Part shown: piece by piece, positions 34,521-45,680 of the stretch
Layout of the letters: the number at the start of each line of letters is the position of its first letter
How positions within the stretch are numbered: the first letter of the stretch is position 1
NCBI RefSeq assembly: GCF_033958435.1
Contig: NC_134161.1
Span: forward strand, 11,904,001 to 11,968,000
DNA: 64,000 bases
Source of the DNA: Carettochelys insculpta
Taxonomy: Eukaryota; Chordata; Testudines; Carettochelyidae
Direction of reading: 5' to 3'
The notes under the pieces: model-generated
What the model was told of the DNA's origin: nothing
The model's database searches: none
Seen by the model: only the letters and a program-made list of their open reading frames with translations
Made by a program: the position numbers and the translations under genes

Positions 34521-36024
34521 GACTTGATCCTGTAACTCAGACACCGGGTAAATAAGTGCAGTGTGGCAGGAGGGAGTCCAACAGACCCACAGGACAGGAC
34601 AGGTGCTGTGGTATGATGCTGGCTGCTTGGCACTGCTGCGGAAAAGCAATGCAAGGGCAAAGATAGCTTGAAAAGGGCTCACAGCTACTTTGGGTTCCAG
34701 GAAATTGGTGGCAATTAGCTGTGAATCTGCTCCGTAGTTTCCAGTGGGATTAGGAAACAGCCAGAGAAGCTGGAAAGTGGACTGGCAAAGGAGAAGGCTC
34801 TTGCCTCAGTGGCAGGACAGAGAGGAGACGACCTGTCCTAAACCAATGAGGAAGAGGGAGCAGAGACCCATCACATAGAGGCCCGACAAGTCCTCTCTGT
34901 CCCCATCTATCTAGTGGCACCACTATGGGGGTTTCCCTTTAGGCTGAAGTCAGAAACTCTCCTGCTCATATTGGGTGCACAGCTGTTCCCCATTCCTTCT
35001 ACCCTTTCAGGACCTATGGTTGGGGTTGCCTTCCCACAGGCCCTTTGCCACTCCCACCTCCCACTCAGGCTCCTGCTAACCATGAGAAACATGAAGAATC
35101 AAGGTCAGACTGCCCAGCTGGTAAAGCACTGGTTACTACGGTTGGTGGCTTCCTCATGCAGGCTAACAAATGTGAAGACTTGGCTGAGACCTCACCCAAC
35201 TCATTTCACCTGTGATCTGAACAGGATTGCAACCCACGATTCCATGTGTGAAAGGCTAATACCCTAACCCAGAGTGGGATCTCACTGTGCAATACTTCCA
35301 GTGATTGTGGAGCAGAGGACGACCATTTGCCAAGTCTCATACCACGGAAAGTAGGATGCGTTAGCGTGAGCACCAGAACCATAACCACTGACATGCAACC
35401 CATGGTGCTGCAGATGCAGCTCTGCAGCAAAACTAACCCCTGAGCAGAGGTCTCTGCTCTATTCTCTTCCCCCGGCCCCACCAAATGCTTGTAATACGCT
35501 CTGGATTTGACTCAAAGATTCCCCAAGAGAGCTGGCCTAAAAACCGGTTCTAAAGGCCAAAAAGAAGAGCCAGAGAAGAGCCAGATTAAAGTATCAGCTG
35601 AGAATTTATGCCCAGGACTTAAGGTTTAATAATGCAACAGAAAATCAATATTTAATAAAGCAAATGATGGAGAAAAACACTGAATGGGAGATGAGACTAC
35701 TGCACTGTTTTCAACCATGTTTCTCCCTGAGGAGACTGTTTTGGCAGGATGGCTCCGATACCAGATTGTCATGAGAAGCTGGCAGGCAGCAGGGTCCAAA
35801 GATTCCAATGCTGGGATCTGCAGGGCTTGGCGTTCTGTTTTTTTTTTTAATTAAAGAACAAAGAAAGAGTGACTATGAAGATGAGAGCCTCCCTTCCCAT
35901 ACAGAGTGATCCCAAGCTCACAGATAAAGGGGTGATTAGCAGCTGCCTCTTGGGAGGGGCCCAGAATTGGACTGGCAGGGAGGTCAGGATTAAGAGTGGG
36001 CGCATTGGACAGAGTCCAGTGGAG

Positions 36025-36430
36025 GACAGCACATGACTGATGAGCAGAGACTGATGGATTTGGGCTTATTTAGTCTTCAGAAGAGAAGAATGAGGAGGGG
36101 ATTTGAGAGCAGCCTTCAGCTACTTGAAGAGGGGTTACAAAGAGGATGGAGAGAGGCTGTTTTCAGCGGAGACAGGTGGCAGAACAAGCAACAATGGTCT
36201 CAAGTTGCAGTGGGAGAGATCTGATTTGGATATTGGGAAAACTTTTTCACTGGGAGGGTGGACAAGCACCGGAATAGGTTATCTAAAGAGGTGGTGGAAT
36301 CTCCATCACCAGGGGCTTTTAATCACAGCTTGACAAAGCCCTGACTGGGATGACTTAATTGTGATCAGCCCTACTTTGAGCAGGAGGTTAGATTTGATCA
36401 CTTCCTGATGTCTCTTCCAATCCCATGGTT
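36025..36430 (+). mobile_element. Old CR1 3' fragment (plus orientation)
   Basis: Degraded ORF2 C-terminus (GLFSLQKRRMRRGFESSLQL is visible) followed by GTGGTGGAATCTCCATCACC and GGTTAGATTTGATCACTTCC, then CTCTTCCAATCCCATGG at the 3' tip. Opposite in orientation to NTM. Confidence 0.8.
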
Positions 36431-38334
36431 GGAAGAGTCACTGGTAGCCAGGCCTGGGAATGGAACAGCTTGTGGACACTGCAGGTGAGAACTGAGACGC
36501 TCTGGCACAAGGGGTTTGGTAGGAGAATAGAAATGTAGTTAGGGGCTGAAGGACAGGCTACGTGGGAGCACCTGGAATATTTGATGCACTTAAGGTTCCA
36601 AGTTAGGAACACCGGCCTAACCTGCACTGGAACAGAAGGGACTAGAGGGGTATATTCATGACTCAGATTCATTTGGGAAGGAGACCAGGTGCTAAAAAGT
36701 GTGGCTCTGCAAAGCACGTCTGCAGGTGAATGCCAAGTTTAGGGCTTTAAGTGAAACCACAAGCCAGGTATGCCACTGGTGCAAATCAGGGTAGCTCCAC
36801 TGAAACTAATACATAGATTCAGAGTTTCTAAGACTCCAGCAACTGGGGGTCCTACCCAGAGGTAGGATTACTCACTGAGCTCCAAGACTATGGCTTGATA
36901 AATCTACCCCAATGCACTGTGAGATGGATAGTCATGGCCATACGGCAAAGGAAATTGGCAGTCTGGTGTTGTTCACTGAGCAAGGGCACTGCAAATCTCA
37001 TTAGAAATAACAGCCCCTTTCCCTGGAGGCTGTAGGAAGCTGGACTGGGCATTTACTGATAGTGATGAAGAATAGCCTGCATAACCACTCATGTGGAGAG
37101 GCACCAGGTTTTCCATGGGTTGGTTACACTTGCAAAGCGCATTGTGCACAGATGCAATATACAGGGACAAACTCAGTACGACGCTACTGTGAGGAGCTCT
37201 CCTTCAGCTCCAGTAGATTTTGAGACCTTAAAGATCAGAGCTCCAGACCTGTCTCCCGCCATGTGTGTTACACCAGGATGCAATCTGAACCATGCAAATT
37301 CATTCTGGCATTGAAAGCAACCCGCTAATTTCAAATGCTGGAGAGATCGTAGTGGGATCTGCGGATCACAAGAGTCTCTGGGATTTATGGATTGATCTTA
37401 GTGAAATCAACCTAAGGAAGTAATACAAGGAATAAGGACTTGGCAGCAACTCCCCCAGATGAGCTGTATCACTGTTTGAGACAGAGCTCTCACAAATGTC
37501 TGCATGGTCCCAACACCCCTCAGGGCTTGGAGCTGTGTGAAAGCCATAGGCTTGATCCCAGGAGTTGCTGGGTGCCCTAAATTCCCAATGGCAGTAGATG
37601 CTTTGTCTTATGAATGGTCCCACAGCTGCAAAAGGCTTTTGCTGCTCTTTCTCATCTTCCTCCACCCTCCCACCCCCCGGCCTGCTCCTCATCAGTCTGA
37701 TTGATAAAACCCAGCCAGCCATTTCTACCTGGGAAACAAAACAAGCCTCTAACTGGCAAGGTGATGAATTTTTCATGTATCGGCACACACCACGTCAACC
37801 ACTGCCTGGCATGTGGCTTGCAGGTGGGTGGAGGTGGCAGCCGCACAGCAGGGAAGCTCTGTGCATGTTCAAATGCTGACAAGCACTCACCAGGTGTAGC
37901 AGTGCATAGATTAACAGCTCCGGTGCTCCTGACTCCCCGCCATATGATTGTGCTGCCCAGCCGCTGCGCCTAGAACAGGGTCTGTGGGCCAAAGGCGGCT
38001 GCCAGGAGCGCCAGCGTGAATCTGGAATAACCTGGAGTGACACATCTGGCAGAATTTGCAGGCGGCTGACAATGAAGCATGATGATGCTATTGACCCTGC
38101 TGCGAAGTGAGTGACAATCCAACCCCTCTCAACCGCTGCTGTTTTAAGTGCTTAGCTTGCATGGCCATCACACACAATGGGCTGTGTGGGTACATGGAGC
38201 AGCTGAGCATGAAGGAAGGCAGTGCGAGGCCACGGCAGTTAGGAGAAGGGGCAAAGCTGACCAGCGATGTGCGTGTCTCAGACATAGGGCCAGCTCCTGT
38301 CTCTTCTGTGCATACAAGCTGCACCTCCCTGGCT

Positions 38335-38400
38335 GGTGTGAGCAGGACCTAACAGGTCTTGAGCAAGAGAATTTGCCAGACCATGGCAGGTCCAAGGCTT
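38335..38400 (+). repeat. Small fragment resembling family D
   Basis: AGGACCTAACAGGTCTTGAG, then AATTTGCCAGACCATGGCAGG, resembles AATTTGCCAGACCAGGGGAGG at 29703-29723. Short and uncertain. Confidence 0.35.
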
Positions 38401-39364
38401 TTGCCCCCAGGCAGCCCCCTGCTCTTGGGGCTTCTGCTGCCTCCTGCTTCCCTCCCTAGGCTGCCAGCTCCAGCCCTGGGCTGCTGTTGGGCACGCAGGG
38501 GCTCCATCTCTGGTTCCCACTGCCCAGGTGCAGACTCGGGGCTCCAGCCCTGACCCCCATGCTACCACACGGCAGGCAGGGCTCTGTACTAGTCCCAGCT
38601 GGGCTGCTGGTCACCGCTCAGGTTCAGGCCTAGCTTGCAGAACCTTGAGGCAGGTAGCCCAGGCTCGGTACTCTCTCCTCTTGGGATATCTGTGGCTGGA
38701 TGATAGAGTACCAGATCTGAGAGGTACAGCCTGCACTGAGTCCCCTTGAAGCTTATGCACATGGGCAGGCCCACTGAAATCAATGCACAGTGATGCAGAA
38801 TGGAGCCCCTGGAACAAGGACTGTGTGCTGGAAGGAAGATTTTGAGCCCCCAGTGTCAGACTGGTCATACCTAAAATCACAATTCTAACCCCAGAGATAC
38901 CAGACTCATCCTCTTCAACCCCCAGTTGTACCAGGTTCTTTGTCCTCCCTTCAGAGAAACAGTTCCACCCCACACAACTTACTCTCTAAAGTCTCTTGAA
39001 TAACACTCACGTTCTGGGGCCAGATAGTCCCCCAGTGCCTTCTCACCATTCTCACCATGTGCCCACAAGGAAAGACAAGTTCTCCCTCCATTCTCTGGGA
39101 AAGAATCACAGAGCAGCTCAACTTATTGCACTGCAAAGAACCATGGGATAGACCCCTAGAAGTTCTAGCAATGCTCCTGGCTGCGGGCAGCAAACAGTAA
39201 CTCAGGTCTGACTTTGTGAATGTCCACTCACACCTGGGCTAGCGGATGACACTACATCCAAGCTCTAGATTTTTTACTCCCCTGTGCTCACCGCCCTCCT
39301 CATGTGGTGTATAATTAATAACAACACTCAGCACTCACACAGCACATTACATCTTCAAAGCACA

Positions 39365-39540
39365 TTGCACACATTAGCTAATTAACCCTTGTAACTCCCC
39401 TCTGAGGTAGGTGAAAAGTTTTATCCCCATCTCACAGATGCTAAATTGATTTGGAGAGAGGTCAAGTGACTTGGCCAAGGCCACAAAGGGAGTCAAGGTG
39501 GGAGTCAGGAGCAGTTCTCCAGGGTGCCTGTACTCAGGCC
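39365..39540 (-). repeat. MIR/CORE-SINE-like element
   Basis: On the plus strand: TTATCCCCATCTCACAGATG, GTCAAGTGACTTGGCCAAGG and GGGAGTCAGGAGCAGTTCTC, the reverse complement of a SINE core and head. Confidence 0.7.
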
Positions 39541-39884
39541 AAACACCCCTTAAGAGAACATCTGTGCGCACACTGAATTGCATTTGCATGTAAAAACTTC
39601 CTTCCCTCCCAGCCCAGCTCAAATGCTGCACATTCCTAATTCCGAGCCAATGATGTTATAGACTGTTGCCATGGAAATATGGCCATGTTTCAGATATCAC
39701 ATTTTGGGCCAAGTCAGAGGTAATGTGTAAGTTACACTTCAGTTAGGGGATGCAAGGAAGCCCAGGTGAATGATGGGAATTAAGATGCGTTTTCTTCTCT
39801 AATGTGCTCATAATGATGCATGCAGAGCAGCATACGTCCCTAGCCTTTTGAATAGGTTGAGCTTTTAAGGTCTGATTTATTTGG

Positions 39885-39960
39885 TTCAGCCTCGGCAACA
39901 GGCAGCTGGACTTGATGGCCTCTTGAAGTCTCTTCCAACCCTCCATTTCTATGATTCTTC
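39885..39960 (+). mobile_element. CR1 3' tip fragment (plus orientation)
   Basis: GCTGGACTTGATGGCCTCTT, GAAGTCTCTTCCAACCCTCC and TTTCTATGATTCTTCATG match the end of old CR1 subfamilies, including a decayed ATTCTATG octamer. Confidence 0.75.
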
Positions 39961-40123
39961 ATGTTTAGGGTATAGACTCTTTGGGTTGGGAACCAACTTT
40001 TGTTCTCTTTGTACAACATCTCGCACAAAAGGGCCCTGGTCCATGACTGGGGTGTCTGTGCATTACTGTGATACAAATACTAAATGACAACAGAAGAGAT
40101 TAGCTAACACAATCTAACACTTT

Positions 40124-40540
40124 CAGGCTATGTCTACACTACAGCGAGCTGTCGACAGAAGTCACTGTCAGAAGAGCTCGTCTGCCAAATCGTCCGCCGA
40201 CAGAGTGTGTCCACACACAAAAACGAATTGAAAAGCGGTCCACTCTGTCGACCGCCCAGCCCTCTCTGGACAGAACAGTCAACCAGAAGCACAGCAGACA
40301 GGGCTGTCCGGTGGCCCAGAAGCTGCATGTGTCAACAGAGGTCCCCCCCAGAGCATGCACATGGCTTCTTTGTTGTCAGATTCTGTCGAGAAAGCTGTTC
40401 TGCCTCATGGGGGAGAGACAGAAGACGGTAGGTGAAAGTTCTGTTGACAGTTTGATGACAGAACACAGTTTTAGTGTGGGTGCTGCATGGGTTTTGTTGA
40501 CCAAAAAAAAAAAAAAGCCTTTAGTGCAGATGTAGCCTAA
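40124..40540. mobile_element. TIR/MITE-like element (family C)
   Basis: The ends AGGCTATGTCTACACT and AGTGCAGATGTAGCCT are inverted repeats over 16 bp with a few mismatches. The interior is rich in TGTCGACAG-type sequence and has no transposase frame. A 14-bp poly(A) run lies near the right end. The layout resembles a non-autonomous hAT-like element; no clear 8-bp target duplication was found. Confidence 0.65.
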
Positions 40541-41842
40541 ATATATAGTATAAGCTACACAGCAAGGTTTTAACAGGGGTTAAACTGGGAAATTACAGCC
40601 TAAATTCACTACTAGGGTCAGTGAAACAATTTATTCATTCCTTGTCATCATCTCTTCTAGCCTCCTGGATGACACAGGCAAGAGGTCTCCCCACAAATAA
40701 TCCCAAGAGCAGATCTTTCAGCAAAGCATCTAATTATGATTTAAAAATAGTTGGTGATGTCTAGTCCATTCAGGATATCATATCAATTATTTTTGCTGTG
40801 TCCGTCTATCTGTCTGTCTGAGCAGGGTTCTAACATTTTTTTCCCACCAGATTCTGGAAAATTCCACCACATTCTACAAGGCTTCACAGGATTCTATCAA
40901 ATTCTTCCATGTTCTAGAACATCCTACGTCTCAAACCAGGGAGGACGATCATGCTGTTATGGAACATGATGGTCTTTGCAATGGCACCCATCTCTTGGGT
41001 AATCAGGTGGTGAATGGACAGTTCCTGGAGGCAACTATTGCAGGAACAAACGGTATCACACTTATTCCATGCATCACACTCCAACGTACTGACAATATGT
41101 TTCCAGTTGTGTGGCAGGGGATCAATTCCTAGTCCAACTCGCATCTGCCATGATCATTAACAAAGCTCAGGAGCAGACGCTACAGAGAGCTCGTGTCTAC
41201 CTCTAGGACCCTGTTCTTCATGCCTGGACAACTCTGCGTTGCTACCTCCCGTTTTGACAACCCAGACAACACCCATTTTGCAGTGCCTCACAGCATAGAC
41301 AATTAAGACTCAGAACACGTCTATTGTGAAGTTTTGTGAACACTACTTGCTAACTTCTCCAAGAATCAATTTCTTTGCACTGTGTTGAGAAACTTTGGAT
41401 GTGTATTACAAGTTTCTGTCTACAACTTTCTTCTAGCCCAAATTCCACTTACAAGCAGAGCTGCAATGGGTTCTCAACTTTGTGAAATTTTTCCAAGGGT
41501 TAATTATGCTCTCTGTCAAAATATGTACACCTTTTCCCAGTTTTTACTTGCAGTGTTGATCCTCTATTGGTGAACGCACATCAACTCTGGTTTTGATTCA
41601 GGTGAACAGCTTGAGTTCAACATCAGACTACCCTCTCCACTAGAACTCTATTTGCTACCCCAACTTAAAAGCAGAGTTGCATGTTCACTGCTATTTTAAC
41701 CCAAGTCAGTGAATATGGGTGAGATAACCTAAGATAAGAACAGTCTTTTTTTTCACAGTGTAGGCACAGCCTTAGTAGATATTTGCTAACAACTTCTGAC
41801 AACAACTTGAAATTCCAGGCAAGGCCATGTCTATACTACATG

Positions 41843-42151
41843 TTCAACCTCTCTAGTCCAGCACTCTGTGACCTGGGAACATTCATGCTCTGGCATAATT
41901 TTAGTTAACCAGATGTCCGCTTACTGTAGGTGTGGCCAAATTTCCCATGGTCCCAAAAAGTTTCCTGGCTCTCAGTGATATGTGCTGTTATTCAGCTGTA
42001 ATTGACCCCCTAAATGTCTTCTCACAGCCCAGTAAGCAGTGGAAGTGTTGGTAATATGCTAGACAACGTTGACCTCTCATGGTCCAGCAAATTCTCTGTT
42101 TCAGCACCAGTCATGTCCCAGGGATGCTGGACAAGAGAGGCTCAACCTGTA
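41843..42151. mobile_element. TIR element (family D)
   Basis: The left end TTCAACCTCTCTAGTCCAGC and the right end GCTGGACAAGAGAGGCTCAA form an imperfect ~20-bp terminal inverted repeat, so about 310 bp behaves as one element. An internal copy of the end motif (TTGACCTCTCATGGTCCAGC) lies at about 42070. No coding capacity. Confidence 0.6.
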
Positions 42152-42189
42152 CGGGCAACCTGTACCTGGTCAGTAAACCCCTGAGATAG

Positions 42190-42475
42190 CTCAACCAAGC
42201 GGCATGTGTCTTGGGTTGATGCGAGAGCTGTCAAAGACAGGAGCTGGGAAACTGATGAGGGCACCAGATCTGGTCAGTTTCCCAGCTCTGCAAGCAGAAG
42301 GGAGCTGGGAGCAAGGCTGCCACCTGGTTCCTGGCTCCTCTCTGCTCGCTGGAGCCAGGGAAGTGACCAGGGCTGGTGCCCTTGTCAGTTTTCTGGTTCC
42401 CCCATGGGAAATCTGACTTGTGTTGGGGTTGTAAGAACCCAACCCCACCATAAGTCGGGGGTCTACTGTACAGCA
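42190..42475. repeat. Cluster of short inverted repeats
   Basis: GAGCTGGGAAACTGA (42241-42255) is perfectly inverted as TCAGTTTCCCAGCTC (about 42274-42288), and AAACTGATGAGGGCACCAG recurs inverted near 42377 as CTGGTGCCCTTGTCAGTTT. It ends with AAGTCGGGGGTCTACTGTA. Probably a decayed foldback transposon adjoining family D. Confidence 0.5.
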
Positions 42476-44201
42476 ACGCAGCTCCAGCACCATAGCTATG
42501 CCTCAATAAGCCCATTGTACAGATACAGCCTAAAGTTAAGAAATGAGGAATTCCATCTCCCTGAATTTTGGTAGCTAGGCTGATTCAATAACCAGGCACC
42601 AAATCAGGATAGCTATGATGCTCAGGAGTGTGGACGTTTCACATCCCTGAGTGATGCAGCTATGCTAGTTTAATTTCTTAGCAGAGATTAATGCGAACGA
42701 GTTGCCCTGTAACACAGCGTGGTTTATAGTAGGTTAGATTAATTCTCTTTTACCTGCAAGCTGTTTGTGACCAACCCTGGCATCTCACAGGGGTTGATCA
42801 GGACCAGTGAATACCTTTTTAAACATCACCATCTTTGTCTAAATTACGTGATAAGTGGTGCTTAACCAGATGGTAATTAGCATGGGACGCTAATGCATCT
42901 GACAAACACACCCCATTTTTAACGTAGATCAAGCCAAGGGAGATTGTAAAGACAGTGAAAGGTAAAATATGAGGTTATTTGCACATTTTTATACTACTCT
43001 TTTAATGCTTGCTCCACCCTAGGTTCCGAATAAGAAAACTATGAAATGATGATAATTTCTAAACAGCACCCAGAGCTCAGGCTCCACCCAATAGCAATGC
43101 TGGAGTGAACTGCGCCTACAAGTAGATCGAGATAATCACAGTGTCACTGTCCTTCCTTATTGATAGGTCACCAGTGAAACAGCCAATAGTTTTAAGGTAT
43201 TGGCTGTCATCATTAGGGTTCAGAGATAAGACTTCATTGAAACAGATGGGGAAGTTCATAGCTCTGTCTCACTCCAGAACTATTGTTCTGGAGTTTCTGC
43301 AGACTCAGGCAGAGGTCACTGTTGAAAAACAGATGATCATTATCTTTACAAATTCATGATCTAAAGAGACAATGAAAATATGCCCATAAATACTTAGATT
43401 TGGGAACACAAGAAAATGGGAGAAGTACCAGCCCATCGAGCCTCTCTATGGTACTCTCTTCTGCCCATCTGCAGAGGACACACCGAGGGAGTCATCCCAG
43501 GGACTGCAGAGACTCAGCCAGGCTGACTGGGAAGTAACAGCTCTGCTGTTGATGGCAGTCTGAATGAACTCCGGACTGGGCAGAGGGATAGCAAAGGCAC
43601 TTGAGTAATTCATGCATGGTAATGAGCCATTAACAAACAGCCCTTCTCTTGGGGAGAATTACCCGAGGTTAATTAGTGTCTACAGCACTGCAGAAGAGAC
43701 AGCCATTTTGACCGGCTCTCACTCTGTACCTCTCTGGTAGGTGGCAGGCCCCACAGTTGAACCCCTCACCTTTCCAGGAGTAGCCCCAGCCCTGACACAT
43801 TATAAGCCCATTAAACCAACATAACAAGTGCACTGGGCAGCTTCTCTCTCACGGCCCCCGGCATGCAACGTGCAAAGTAAACTGGCACAACATCAGTAAA
43901 AGAGACGTGACAGACGCTCGCACTCCGCACCTCATGCCCCAGGAAAATACTTCCTTAAACCAGGGGAACGGAGCATCCCTACTGGAGCCTTGCTTTGTCA
44001 CATATTAAACAGCTTGGGGGCAAGAATCTCTTACTTGGCAGGTGGGCAAGGCGCAGGGAGGGAGAGGACTTGAATTAGATGAGCTTGTTTACCCGAGTGC
44101 AGGTTCACCCTGGTGCCCCAGCCAGCACTTAGCAAGGGAGGCAAGCTGTCTTTTCACACAGCATAGGAGAGGGATACAGCTAAGAAGAGACACAAGTTGT
44201 T
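42476..44201. other. Repeat-poor intronic stretch
   Basis: I recognise no gene and no clear repeat. Blocks at 42660-43020 and 43580-43710 are AT-rich with homeodomain-type sites and are discussed as candidate conserved noncoding elements. Confidence 0.4.
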
Positions 44202-44577
44202 GAATCATGGAACCATGGACTCCTTCAACTGGAAGGGACCTCAAGAGGCCATTAAGTCACGCCCCTTGCCCTCACGGAAGGAGCAGGAGCTGTCTAGATC
44301 ATCCCTGACAGATGTTTATTTAACCTGCTCTTAAATAACTCCAGTGATGGAGATTCAACAGCCTCCCTAGGCAATTTATTCCAGTAATTAACCACTCTGA
44401 AAGGAAGATTTTTCATCATGTCCAACCTAACCCTCCCTTGCTGCAATTTAAGCCCATTGCTTCTTGTCCTGTCATCATCAAAGGACAACAGTTTTCTCCC
44501 TCCTCTTTGCAGCACCCTTTTAGGTACTTGAAAACTGTTATCATGTCCCCTCTCAGTGGTATGGTAGCCTGATGCAG
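44202..44577 (-). mobile_element. Old CR1 3' fragment
   Basis: On the plus strand: TGAATCATGGAACCATGGAC, CTGGAAGGGACCTCAAGAGG and CTCCAGTGATGGAGATTCAA. Read on the minus strand it shows the ORF2 end (LFKSRLNKHLSGM). Confidence 0.85.
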
Positions 44578-45394
44578 ACAAAGACAGCAACAGAGAAAGA
44601 GTGACTCACATACATACCTACATGGGGAAAAGATTAGACATTTACAGATAGGCACTGACCCCATGGGTATTGCAGAGCTCAAGCATCCATAAACAGACAA
44701 AAATTATAGTGCATGCTCAGAACTCACCATTCACAACTGTTTGGCCTGGCCCCAGGGCTGGCTGCTGATCAGCTGTTTGTTGGCAGGTGGGAGGCACCCA
44801 GGGAGGGCCAGAAAGGAGACAGGGCAGATGGGCACGGGGATCTTCAGGGGATGGGGTTGGGGCAGGAAGAAGTGGAGTGAGAGTGGCACCTTGTGGGAAG
44901 AGTTAGTGTTAGGGCAGAGACTCGGTGGAGAAGCCAGCATGGAGCGCTCACCAGGCAAAAGCTACTGCCTGGAGGGACAGGTGGTGTGTAGGGAGAGAGG
45001 GATGGAGCAACACTGAAACCCAGGAAAGAAAGAGCATCAACAGAGTCACCAACAGTGATGGAGAGTTTCCTGGAAGGAACAGGTGGTTTTAACTTTCTCA
45101 GGTTTCCATTCTTAGCTCTAAAGCACTTTCATCTACGTTTCATCAGTCTGAGGGGTGTCTCTGCAGACCTTGCTCAGTGCAGGGATGTGAGGCATAATGT
45201 AAATTCACCCTTTACCTCTCAAGTTGGTGAGAGGCCAGTCTCTCTCGGACATGAAGAATTCGAACTCAGGGAATCAAATGTATCCCAGGTGTAATTCCAT
45301 CAGCTTTCAAGGAGGTCCAACTAGAGTGGGATTTTGCCTGCTGTGACCTCTCTTGTCTCTGTGCCAGTGCTGAGTCTGGTGTGGGGCCTGTGTG

Positions 45395-45680
45395 GTCCAG
45401 TCTATAGAAAACCAGCCTGGGAGTCCAGAGATCTGTGTCCTCTTTGAAAAACTGCCACTAGCCTGCTGGGTGACCTTGGGCAAGTCACTTCATCTCACTG
45501 TGCATCTCTTCCCCGCCCCACACTCTCTTTTGGCCTCTCTGCTTAGTTTGCAAGAGCTCTTAGGATGCCTCCTCCAACATGTTTGTACAGCCCCTAGAAC
45601 AATGGAGCCCTGATCTTGATTACAGCCTCTAGGCACTACTGTATCTATAAATACTCCTATTACAAATGAAGTGCACACCC
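45395..45680 (+). repeat. MIR/CORE-SINE-like element, fairly complete
   Basis: It contains GGGTGACCTTGGGCAAGTCA and CTTCATCTCACTGTGCATCT, then a tail with CAGCCCCTAGAACAATGGAG and GGCACTACTGTATCTATAAA typical of long sauropsid SINEs. Confidence 0.7.

Larger units (their letters stand above)
34531..39364. other. Intronic stretch without recognised genes
   Basis: Apart from the CR1 fragment at 36025-36430, a short repeat at 36770-36835 (GGTATGCCACTGGTGCAAAT, a type common in sauropsid introns) and the family D-like fragment at 38335, nothing identifiable was found. The open frames overlap one another and lack domain signatures. Confidence 0.4.
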
